Origin: Candidatus Woesearchaeota archaeon
Lineage (GTDB): Archaea > Nanobdellota > Nanobdellia > Woesearchaeales > JAFGPW01
Length of the DNA stretch: 64,000 nucleotides
Direction of reading: 5' to 3'
Assembly: GCA_016935985.1 (NCBI GenBank)
Contig: JAFGPW010000006.1
Location: 25,047 to 89,046, forward strand
The notes beneath the pieces were generated by a model that was given only the letters and a program-made list of their open reading frames with translations, did not search any database and was not told the origin of the DNA. The position numbers were made by a program, and so were the translations under genes. Below are positions 19,401-26,712 of the stretch, piece after piece (within the stretch, counting starts at the first letter, position 1; each line of letters starts with the position of its first letter).

Positions 19401-22400
19401 GCGCCCGTGCACAGAATACAAAGGCGAAGGGAAGGATGAGGTGAGTCTTCCGGTATGCTACCAGATCAATGGCAAGTACTACCGGATACCAAGAGGGTAT
19501 GTCTTCAATCCCCAGTCGCCGGAAGGCACCCTCATACTCGTACCACAAAACGACCAACAGCTCAGTTCCAAAGATACAATCAATGTCACCTTCAATTCAG
19601 ATACTGAAGTCATGATGACAGAACTGCAAGCCATAACTGCACAGATAGCATTGCAGGACTTTCAAACGACATGCCAGAAGCAATGCGACAATAAATCGAA
19701 GAACGGCGAGAAATATATCGGCAGGTGTGTCGCATATGACCAATGCCGTGACATCAAGCAGTATCTCAAGGGAGGCTACTCCTTCTCCATGGGGGGCGGC
19801 CCCTTGGTGATAGGCACCACTACCGATTGTTGGACTGAGGACCTGCCCTGCTGCTGTATCCCGAAAGTCGAGAACAAAACCTTGCCTTTCGGATTGCAGG
19901 CGCGGCCAGCCATGCGCACCGAAAAATGGGACTACCGCCTGTGGAAGGAGGGCCTTGTCGTGTACTCCAAATATTGGTATTACGATGAGCGGGATTTCCC
20001 TGCCTGCTTCGGCCAGACCAGCTGGATAGACCCTGACGACCATTATCTCGACCCGTCCGAGCATGTGGCAGCGTTCCAATGCCTCTGCTTGTCAGGGATA
20101 CGCGCACGTCTTGTCGCGATCCGGGAGATCCTCAACGGCCTCAGGGGCTGCATGCAGCAGATCAAGGAAACAGGAGAGGCGAATGCCGGAATATGCAAGG
20201 AGGTCTTCACGCAGTACGTGTGCGAGCTCCTCTGGCGGATCATCGAGCATTTTACAGATGATAAATGCCCGAACCTAAACGCCGGTGCAACAGTAGAATA
20301 TGACCAGCAGGACGAGTTTAAGGCGACGATGAATGCCATTTTCGGCGGCACCGGCGTGTTGTCAGAGATGCAGCAGGAGCTGAGGAGTGAATATGGCAAC
20401 GCAGTCATCGATGACCTCTTCCAAGGAGGAGAAGGGGCGATCGCGAAGAAGATATGCCTCGGAGCGCTCACCGGCGATTGGGGGCTCGACCTCGAGGACG
20501 TTTTGGACGCCGCCTACGAGGTCTCGTACAATACGCTCGTCACCGCCTGGCCAGCGGAACGCGAGTACCTCGCGTTCAATCCCTCGGACAACCAGGCGAC
20601 CTTCGAGTACGGCATGGCGCTCGACATCTTCGCCGGCTGCGACATCAGCCAGTACACGGTGCAGCTCGCCTGCGTGTCTGGGACCGAGATGGCGAAGTAC
20701 AACCTCAACTGCCTCTCTTCCAAGATGTACGGAGAGCAGCATCCCTTCCCGAGCGCGTGCGACTGCCAGAACCGGCCTGACGGCGAGATCGTCTGGCCGG
20801 TCGTCCAGGGCTACGGCGGCCCAATCCAGCGCGGCAAGTATGTCGACCGCAGCATCCACGAGATTGTCTCGAGCCCCTACCGTTTCAGCCACGTGAAGGT
20901 GACGATCGTGCCGCAGGACACCCGTGAAGACAACCTCGCGAAGTGCATCCCGGAAGAGCACCGCCAGGGCATCACCGGCGTGTTCTATTTCCCGATCCAT
21001 GATAAGACAGCCAGGGACATCCTCTCCTGCGCCTTCGACCAGACGCAGGCGATGTTCATGTGCGACCAGGGGACGCTGATGTGGGATGAGCGCGGCAAGG
21101 CATATTTCGTCGACCACCAGATCAACAGCGTGACCTCACGAGATTTCGGCCAGGGATCGGTCCCGACCGTCGAGGTCGTCAGCGGAAGTGAGGAGGGGCT
21201 GAAGATAAAGCCCACCATCTGGCTCTCCGACGCCGAACGGCCGCAGTGCCTCTATATCTCGCTCACGAAGAACGGGAACTTCATCAGCCTCACTGGCGAT
21301 CTGACTTCGACGCCGCGCAATGAAGAGGATATCAAGACGCAAGGGACGAAGCAGTACGAGTTCACGCTGGTGAACCCCAACGCGGTGCATCTTATTGGCG
21401 ACAGGAAAGCGGCATTCCCTGCAGGCGTTTCGGGAGAGGTGCTCAACAACAACATCCCCACCAGGAAACAGTTCACTATCCAAATAGGAGATTCTGAAGG
21501 GAACGGCCTCGATATGACCTCAGGATCTACAGACAATTTTTCAATAGCCGGCACCTCGAACGCCCCCACATCAACGGTCATATCTTCATTTATTAATGAG
21601 GCCAAGAATGGAGAAGACAATACGAGCGAGAGCAAATGGGTCTGGATCGCGAATGGTAAGATGTATGTGAAATTCGATGAGGCGAAGGTGCGCATCGACG
21701 GTATCGCCCCGCCCGCCGTCCAGCAGGGGAAAACGAGCAGCATCTATCCTTACACCATCTCCGTCGAACCTGCTGAATCCGGCAACCTCCAAGACACATG
21801 GGACCTGCATTACGAACTTAGGCACATGCCAGAGAACGGGACCAGCTGCTCTGAATCGATCTCGAACGACGTCGTCTACCATCTCGGCGAGAAGCAGGCG
21901 AAGGACTTCGAGATACTCGTCAAGCCGCAGGGAGGGGCGTCCGGTCCGCAAATCTATGATATAAAAAAGAGAATCCGGGGGAACGACCTCAACTACAATC
22001 AACCGCTCTTCCTCGTCGAGGCGACACTCACCGGCCAGGAGATAACTTCTGCTGTGGCTAGGATCACCAAGGAGAAGGAGGTCACCGGCCAGATGCAGGA
22101 AGTGGTCTATCTCGAGACTCAGATGAACCTAGTCAACCAGAACCAGAACAGATATGAGGTGGACTTCGTCGGCACCGAGAACAGTGCAGTCCTCGGGACC
22201 TCACCATCCTGGAAAACCAGTAATAAATACGCGGTCACCGACGCGGAGATCGTGCTGCGGGTCAACTCCGTCGACAAGCACACCGGTGAGAAGGTGACGA
22301 TACAGTGCGGACCTTCCAAAGGAGGAAAATATGGTAAATGTGGAATCAAAATGTGCGCTCAAGAAAAATTAATTGTTGATCCCCTCCCAGGATTCGCCCT

Positions 22401-22446
22401 AGAATCTTTAAAATGTATACAAGGAGAATTTTGTTGTATTTCTTAA
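16477..22446 (+). CDS. Giant modular surface protein with cohesin-like and FN3-like domains (1989 aa)
   Basis: A signal peptide (about 1-28, KLTFCVVLMLLTMPFTLA) is followed by GGGFSRV. Residues of about 75-200 resemble a cohesin domain (FAVDITIDGVQDLDAWELKV...GSGVLATLTLTA). An FN3-like domain follows (about 215-300, SATVSWTTSVPATSVLYYG...AYNYMVRSC), then Ig-like beta modules to about residue 620. A likely membrane helix lies near 845-865 (YAAIGCIGAFLVRTVWMIY). The last 1100 residues are Cys-rich with CLCLSGI, echoing CLCLPGI in the 1105-aa protein. Cohesins bind dockerins, but no dockerin is evident here; in archaea isolated cohesin domains often occur on surface proteins, and the partner is unknown. 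The last 40 codons are AT-rich and the stop overlaps the convergent neighbour. Confidence 0.78.
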   Translation: MMPSRTRITRKLTFCVVLMLLTMPFTLADQRHDVAVLTVSERINWGGGFSRVTAFGGATSPGSSAETLPLLQGSPAQLGFSVPSGIQNGDTFAVDITIDGVQDLDAWELKVDVDDTRLAYVSLVEGPFLNENGGRTTTCPLPSDQGAGTYLFSCFHNPPFVSGTDGSGVLATLTLTAQQDGTSSLMLSDILLKDPSQATLAYSSSTGSVLVGGQQPVILSDIMASPGPASATVSWTTSVPATSVLYYGTDMPPSTMVEDTALATSHSVAVTGLQQQTAYNYMVRSCDAGGVCNSSSVLSFTTLQQSQGPIFITLDGLPVATNQQDIWISGATKAFATVQTFLNDDLSFPNRMELPDGSQAYSITVNASGTFNYSTYLLEGMNRLAVRARDTDLTAAWAYHNVSLDATPPDIDFGDFDPLTNKSEIDLSGTVSETALVDVSLNGTSLFSDTVSSFNVTVSLAEGSNNITVDATDLAGNTRSWEFMTGKDTTPPQIENITPAPNTFFYEGFGGNLAGFNQAQTIVDIEGDTEPYANLSLYYGSATGTPYKTTTADANGHFIFEQVDIERGIYGFSVTDRCNETCYGRETQSYQICMQQCIEQQHNQLKSDQDKIADLYIVGVDRFGLTSSPYHFQYRVGNCFSGGMNYNIINDIQFQSPSMLSPERIEGGTEIIQFLLNLTYQGPGVDPQPIDVSLEPACEAEYMLEDERYQYGCEMFSSSPIFKLPNEQKNLWLFRYNLNRLDTNTSFTSKVWKDLGNEVVFPVKVKLRYKHTLPTATYNPQSGGYQNRIQEEIQVKCMTINYVLDDSRIDPRKVLPDWLINGTIEFADKQISNIDEILPTLDKWVRYAAIGCIGAFLVRTVWMIYRKVTCAVSGCDLLLKAQNGAKMGTPLGDLGTVVDPKGVASCTPCQSAWEFEATLYKYYRYACDRVLCHGSAQGELTGEISDNDQKMLNWLEADNLLECISKQDKIVSLFPRPCTEYKGEGKDEVSLPVCYQINGKYYRIPRGYVFNPQSPEGTLILVPQNDQQLSSKDTINVTFNSDTEVMMTELQAITAQIALQDFQTTCQKQCDNKSKNGEKYIGRCVAYDQCRDIKQYLKGGYSFSMGGGPLVIGTTTDCWTEDLPCCCIPKVENKTLPFGLQARPAMRTEKWDYRLWKEGLVVYSKYWYYDERDFPACFGQTSWIDPDDHYLDPSEHVAAFQCLCLSGIRARLVAIREILNGLRGCMQQIKETGEANAGICKEVFTQYVCELLWRIIEHFTDDKCPNLNAGATVEYDQQDEFKATMNAIFGGTGVLSEMQQELRSEYGNAVIDDLFQGGEGAIAKKICLGALTGDWGLDLEDVLDAAYEVSYNTLVTAWPAEREYLAFNPSDNQATFEYGMALDIFAGCDISQYTVQLACVSGTEMAKYNLNCLSSKMYGEQHPFPSACDCQNRPDGEIVWPVVQGYGGPIQRGKYVDRSIHEIVSSPYRFSHVKVTIVPQDTREDNLAKCIPEEHRQGITGVFYFPIHDKTARDILSCAFDQTQAMFMCDQGTLMWDERGKAYFVDHQINSVTSRDFGQGSVPTVEVVSGSEEGLKIKPTIWLSDAERPQCLYISLTKNGNFISLTGDLTSTPRNEEDIKTQGTKQYEFTLVNPNAVHLIGDRKAAFPAGVSGEVLNNNIPTRKQFTIQIGDSEGNGLDMTSGSTDNFSIAGTSNAPTSTVISSFINEAKNGEDNTSESKWVWIANGKMYVKFDEAKVRIDGIAPPAVQQGKTSSIYPYTISVEPAESGNLQDTWDLHYELRHMPENGTSCSESISNDVVYHLGEKQAKDFEILVKPQGGASGPQIYDIKKRIRGNDLNYNQPLFLVEATLTGQEITSAVARITKEKEVTGQMQEVVYLETQMNLVNQNQNRYEVDFVGTENSAVLGTSPSWKTSNKYAVTDAEIVLRVNSVDKHTGEKVTIQCGPSKGGKYGKCGIKMCAQEKLIVDPLPGFALESLKCIQGEFCCIS

Positions 22447-23330
22447 CGAATTGTATTTAATTTTTCTACAAGTTTATTTGCCTCCTTAGTTTTGTCTTGT
22501 ACACCATATACTACTGCTAAACTATAATTTAGTATGAATGATTCTGGGAACATTTTTAGACCTTCATATAACACTTTTTCTGTCGTTTGATAATCTTTTT
22601 TTAAGAAAAACAGCTTTGCATATTGGTCATATGTGTATATATTTTTATTAATTGAGAACATCTGTTCAGCCAATTTAATAGTCTTCTCATCGTATTCTTT
22701 ATTCTCACATAATTGTTTTACTTTGAGATAAAGCCCCATCCACTCGAGGTCCTTCCGCAGCGAGCCATACTTCTGGGGCGTCAGCGCGTCGGCGATCTCG
22801 AGCAGCGCAGGTACGCCGACCTCGTCGAACTCGCGGAGGTCATGATAGCGGTCGTCGAAGAAGACGCCATTGATGTCCTTGATGATCTTGCCTGACCAGG
22901 TGGCATAATCAGTCGACGGCTTCCTCTCCTTGAGGTCCTTCGCGACCCCGACCGCCTCGTCGATCCTTCCCGCTTTCGCGTAGGCGTCGAGCATCCGTTC
23001 GAGGGTCGGGACGCCTGCCTTCGGCTCGAGGAATGCGACCATGGCATAGTTACGCCCAGCCTCGAGGAACCTTCCAGCACGATAGTCGATCGATGCCTTT
23101 CCGGAATAGTGGGCGATAGCGCCGTCGCGGTCCATTATCACCGGCTTTTCGACAGTCTTCTCGACAACGACGGTTTCGGTGAGCGGCTGCGGCAGGTAGA
23201 CGCGCTGCAGCTTATTGTTCTTGTCGTAATAGTCGATCCATGTCGTCTGCGCCTGCGCCGGCGACGTGAGGCCCATCAGCCCCCAGACGCCTACCGCCCC
23301 CACGATCCCCGCGAGCCCTCCCTTCCTCAT
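22443..23330 (-). CDS. Exported TPR-like repeat protein (295 aa)
   Basis: The N-terminal signal peptide is MRKGGLAGIVGAVGVWGLMGLTSPAQAQ. A Val-rich linker precedes helical repeats from about residue 65. Phrases such as AHYSGKASIDYRAGRFLEAGRNYA and AKLFFLKKDYQTTEKVLYEGLKMFPES have TPR spacing. It is probably a scaffold for protein-protein contacts outside the membrane. Its ATG overlaps the stop of the upstream 178-aa gene (ATGA), so the two form an operon. The C-terminal third (22443-22735) is strongly AT-rich compared with the GC-rich N-terminal part. That suggests recombination or transfer across the convergent gene ends. Confidence 0.7.
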   Translation of the reverse strand: MRKGGLAGIVGAVGVWGLMGLTSPAQAQTTWIDYYDKNNKLQRVYLPQPLTETVVVEKTVEKPVIMDRDGAIAHYSGKASIDYRAGRFLEAGRNYAMVAFLEPKAGVPTLERMLDAYAKAGRIDEAVGVAKDLKERKPSTDYATWSGKIIKDINGVFFDDRYHDLREFDEVGVPALLEIADALTPQKYGSLRKDLEWMGLYLKVKQLCENKEYDEKTIKLAEQMFSINKNIYTYDQYAKLFFLKKDYQTTEKVLYEGLKMFPESFILNYSLAVVYGVQDKTKEANKLVEKLNTIR

Positions 23331-23863
23331 CGCATCTCGCCTCCGACCGCCTGCGTCAGCCCCTCGAAGGTCGGTCCCGGCGGGTGCTTGAGCAGGTTCT
23401 TGGGAAGCATCGCCCTCTCGGAGGACACGAGCGCCGAGAACACGGGGAACGGGAGCGCGCCGATCGCCTGGTAGGCGTCCCAGTTGAGCGTGTGCGCGTA
23501 GACGAAGGTGCCGACGATGTCCTTGAAGTTCTCTGCCTGGGAATCGACGATCGCCCTGGCGAGTCTGCCATCGTCATGGGTGATGCCGGTATTGAGACTA
23601 TATTTGTTCGCGTAGCGGTGGAGCGCGCCATGCTCGATATCGATTATGTCTCTAGGATTGAACGAGCGGTCGTCAGCCTTGACCCCCGGCTCGAAGCCGA
23701 TGGGATACGAAACGTGCGAGGGCCCTTCCCAGGCGGTCCAGTATCTCGGGCTCGCGAGCCGATGGTAGAGCTGCCAGAACTCGATGGGAAAGCCCTCCCG
23801 GTACTGCCGGTAGATTCCCTTGTTCACCCTCCCGACCAGGTCATTGACCATCCTGCTGTCCAT
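23327..23863 (-). CDS. Hypothetical protein (178 aa)
   Basis: This is a soluble protein without signal peptide or membrane helix and with no recognised family. It contains aromatic-rich N-terminal segments (EFWQLYHRLASPRYWTAWEG) and an alpha-helical C-terminal half. A TATA element on the minus strand (ATATTTATAGG, about 23886-23896) lies 26 bp before the ATG. It is divergent from the 272-aa membrane protein gene and coupled by ATGA to the downstream TPR-like gene, so a shared task with that exported protein is likely but unknown. Confidence 0.65.
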   Translation of the reverse strand: MDSRMVNDLVGRVNKGIYRQYREGFPIEFWQLYHRLASPRYWTAWEGPSHVSYPIGFEPGVKADDRSFNPRDIIDIEHGALHRYANKYSLNTGITHDDGRLARAIVDSQAENFKDIVGTFVYAHTLNWDAYQAIGALPFPVFSALVSSERAMLPKNLLKHPPGPTFEGLTQAVGGEMR

Positions 23864-23885
23864 GGCCCTTTTCTCTGGATGACCT

Positions 23886-23950
23886 CCTATAAATATCTTT
23901 CTATATTTACTATTAAACGGTGACGAATTAATAGCGAAATATATAAATAC
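23886..23950. promoter_or_regulatory. Divergent promoter pair
   Basis: The plus-strand AAATATATAAATAC (about 23937-23950) sits 26 bp before the ATG at 23972. The minus-strand ATATTTATAGG (23886-23896) sits 26 bp before the start at 23863. Both predict leaderless transcripts from a short AT-rich intergenic region. Confidence 0.5.
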
Positions 23951-23971
23951 AACCCTTTTTAAAGGAAACCC

Positions 23972-24790
23972 ATGGCCAGCATCCTCTCAGACGCGTTCTC
24001 GGGCTCGATACGGCACCTTCGGGACCGGTGGTACCTGGCGCCTCTCCTCGCGCTCGGCGAGCTCATCTTCCTCGTCCTTTCCTCCTGGCTGTTCTTCGTC
24101 TACCAGGTCAGGATCCTTACTGGCTTCAACGCCATAATGGACGAGCTCTCGACCGTCCCCGAGAACCTCGACACCGCGAGCGCGATGGACCTGCTCGGCC
24201 AGGCGGACTTCGGCATGGTCATCAGGACTTTCCGGGAGATACAGGGCCACCTCATCGAGTCCATCCTGGTGATGCTCGCCGCCTTCATCGCCTTCGAGCT
24301 CCTCTCCTGGCTGCTCGCCTCAGGATTAGTACACTCAGAAATAGATATCGGAAAATATATCCTTGATTATGCCTATCTGACCCTCATCTTCTTCGTGCCG
24401 CTCGGGATCGTCTGGTACCTGTTCGCGAGCCCGCTCTTCTCCCTCTTCACCCTCATGGAGATGGGGATGGCTGACCTCTGGGTTCCGGCGATAGTATCGG
24501 TCCCGACGCTGTATCTCTACTATGTCGCGATCGCGCGGCTGCCGCAACGGATGAGAAATCCTTGGGAACGCGTGAAGGACGCCTGGCGGCTCGGCACGAG
24601 GAAGGCGGTCCCGCTCATCCTCGCGGACCTCGTGGTCATCGCGGCGATCGCGCTCTCGTCCTTGCTGGTGACCCTTTCGGTGGAGTCGAACCTGCTGCTG
24701 ATAGCCCTCACGGTGCTGCTGCTCGTCTGCGTCATCTGCTATTCCCGGCTGTTCTTCGCCGGATTCGTCAGAGAACTCGCGGAACGATGA
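23972..24790 (+). CDS. Polytopic membrane protein (272 aa)
   Basis: Five to six predicted helices, starting at APLLALGELIFLVLSSWLFFVY, with a long loop after helix 1 (residues about 45-95). The amphipathic stretch RMRNPWERVKDAWRLGTRKAVPLILADLVVIAAIAL resembles the pattern of archaeal membrane proteins in which a cytoplasmic WxxA/G-type helix precedes a membrane helix. The plan resembles the 253-aa protein at 12830, including FNAIM versus FSAIM after helix 1, so the two may be paralogues. No transport signature is recognised. Confidence 0.72.
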   Translation: MASILSDAFSGSIRHLRDRWYLAPLLALGELIFLVLSSWLFFVYQVRILTGFNAIMDELSTVPENLDTASAMDLLGQADFGMVIRTFREIQGHLIESILVMLAAFIAFELLSWLLASGLVHSEIDIGKYILDYAYLTLIFFVPLGIVWYLFASPLFSLFTLMEMGMADLWVPAIVSVPTLYLYYVAIARLPQRMRNPWERVKDAWRLGTRKAVPLILADLVVIAAIALSSLLVTLSVESNLLLIALTVLLLVCVICYSRLFFAGFVRELAER

Positions 24791-25771
24791 TCACGCGGCA
24801 GTAAGGTACTGAGAAGCGACCTCGTCGACCGGCGCTTCCTTCCGCGTGAGCGCCGAGGAGAGGTACGGCCCGAGCCTTCGCCTGAGGTCGCCTGCGATGC
24901 GCCTGATGTCCACCTGGTCCTTCGGGACGCCGTTCGCGATCATATAGGTCGCCGCCTGACCGATGTAATGGTTCATCGCGAGCTCTGCCATCGCGAGGTT
25001 CTCACGCCTCCCCTCCTCCGAATCGGCGTCGATCGCCTCCTGGAGCAGGTAGCGCGCGTGCGTGTAGGCGTTGTCGATCTCGACGAGCGGCATCCGCTCA
25101 GGGCTCGAGCCGTTCATCAGGACGCTCTTCGGCTGGGCGTTGTGGATGAGCTCGTGCTCGAGCACGAACCAGACCGCGAGCTCCTCGGCGCGCGCCTGCG
25201 ATATGCCGTAGCGGCCCCGCATGCCTGCGGCGACATCCTCCACATACCTCTGGAAATAGGACGAGTTGATGAGCAGGTTCTTCCGCGCCGCCGAAGGGAT
25301 CGTCGCCGCGACCGCCTCCCCTTCGACGTCGTCGGCGATGTAGACCTCGATGTCTGAAGGAAGGCCCTTGCCGTATGCCCTGCGGACATGGCGATCGAGC
25401 CTGGAGTGCCGGTCCTGGGCCTGGAGACTGCGGTAGGCGGCCTTGATCTCCGCGTTCTGGTAGACCTTGGAGAGGATGTCGCTCTTCTGCCCCTCAGGGA
25501 TGGCGGCGTTCCTGACCCGCTCCTCGAGGCCCTCGGGCTGCGGCATGCCGGGCTCGGGAACGTCCTGCGATTCCTGTATCACGGAATAGGTCCCTGTCTT
25601 CGGGTTGGGCTGCGCGACCGACATCCAGTACGCGAGGCCCGGATGGTATGATCCGAAGGGCCCAGGATACGGTGCGGTCGCGAAGTGGCGCCGCGGTGCG
25701 GCCTCACTGACGGCCGCCGCGGCGATGATGCGCGAAAGAGATCGCGCTGCGCATGAATCGGAGAGGCCCAT
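24791..25771 (-). CDS. Putative zinc-dependent metallopeptidase-like protein with HELIH (326 aa)
   Basis: Residues of about 205-212 read EHELIHNA, an HExxH zinc motif in a helical context (LAVWFVLEHELIHN). That is the arrangement of zincin active sites. Possible third ligands downstream are the E/D residues in EIDNAYTHARYLL or in EAIDADSEEGRRENLAMAEL. The N-terminal 90 residues are low in structure (Pro/Gly-rich) and may be a weak signal or linker. A minus-strand TATA-like GTTTTTAAGG lies about 28 bp before the ATG, so a leaderless start is plausible. No family is assigned and the substrate is unknown. The C-terminus ends next to the convergent membrane-protein gene. Confidence 0.6.
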   Translation of the reverse strand: MGLSDSCAARSLSRIIAAAAVSEAAPRRHFATAPYPGPFGSYHPGLAYWMSVAQPNPKTGTYSVIQESQDVPEPGMPQPEGLEERVRNAAIPEGQKSDILSKVYQNAEIKAAYRSLQAQDRHSRLDRHVRRAYGKGLPSDIEVYIADDVEGEAVAATIPSAARKNLLINSSYFQRYVEDVAAGMRGRYGISQARAEELAVWFVLEHELIHNAQPKSVLMNGSSPERMPLVEIDNAYTHARYLLQEAIDADSEEGRRENLAMAELAMNHYIGQAATYMIANGVPKDQVDIRRIAGDLRRRLGPYLSSALTRKEAPVDEVASQYLTAA

Positions 25772-25846
25772 GCAGAGCTGGAGTCATCGCTCCCTTAAAA
25801 ACTTTGTGGAACGGTCAGTGAAGGGAAAAAGAAGAAGAGGAAGCCT

Positions 25847-26482
25847 TCAGACTTCCTGCAGATACTTCTCGTACGCCTGCTGCGCCTGGGTGTAGGTCTT
25901 GATCTTGCTCGGATCGAAGCCCTTGAACTTCCAGGGATCCTTGTTCTGCTTGACCTTGAAGTCGAGGTACTTGCCGATCGACTGGAAGTCCCGTTCCTTG
26001 AAGTTCTGCTCGAAGAGGGCGCCCTGCATGTATCGGGTTATCCCTGAGAGGAGAGTTCCTGTCATCTCGTCCATGGTCTTCGCGTCGGCCCGCGCGGCGG
26101 TCATGACCTGGTCCATGAAGGTGTCCTTCTTTATCCCGAGGTACTGGGCCGCGATGTTGTCCCACATCGGCTCGCCTGCCTTGCCCTTGGCTTTCCTGAG
26201 ACCCTCGATCGTCTGGTCGTCGAGTTCCCAGTAGTTCTTCATGACATGGATGGCGGTCTTGTCCCACATCGCGGCCGCGAAGTCCTCGAACTTCTTGTCG
26301 TCCTTGATCTTCATGGTCTTCCGGTCGATGTTGTCCAGGTAATAGGACCTGAGCTCGAGGGTCGCCTGCTGGATGTAGTCGCTGCTCTGGAGCGATTTGA
26401 GCTTGGTTGTGAGCGTATCGATTCCCTTGGCGACATGCTCTTCGACGCCTCCATAGGGATCTTCCTTTTTCGGGGCTGGCAT
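25847..26482 (-). CDS. Hypothetical helical protein (211 aa)
   Basis: The protein is Lys/Gln/Asp-rich and predicted all-helical, without signal peptide or membrane segment. Repeating helices of the type DKKFEDFAAAMWDKTAIHVMKNYWELDDQTIEGL suggest a compact helical bundle. A GGTGA Shine-Dalgarno site with a spacing of about 6 bases precedes the ATG, so the mRNA has a short leader, unlike most genes here. No family is recognised. Confidence 0.65.
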   Translation of the reverse strand: MPAPKKEDPYGGVEEHVAKGIDTLTTKLKSLQSSDYIQQATLELRSYYLDNIDRKTMKIKDDKKFEDFAAAMWDKTAIHVMKNYWELDDQTIEGLRKAKGKAGEPMWDNIAAQYLGIKKDTFMDQVMTAARADAKTMDEMTGTLLSGITRYMQGALFEQNFKERDFQSIGKYLDFKVKQNKDPWKFKGFDPSKIKTYTQAQQAYEKYLQEV

Positions 26483-26712
26483 TTGATATCACCTGTGTTC
26501 ATGTATAGATAGGGTTATGTCCATTTCCCAGTGATTACTTCCATATAAACCTTTCGATTGATCGGCGTAGGGCTGCAGGAGAGCGCCGTCGATCCCCCGC
26601 ATCGGTTTTTCCGACGTGATGACGCCGAGATCGCCTTGCGATCCAAACACAACATTTAAATAGTTGGGTGGGTTCGCATCGGCATCTGATTTTCCATCCC
26701 TGAGGGGTTGTG

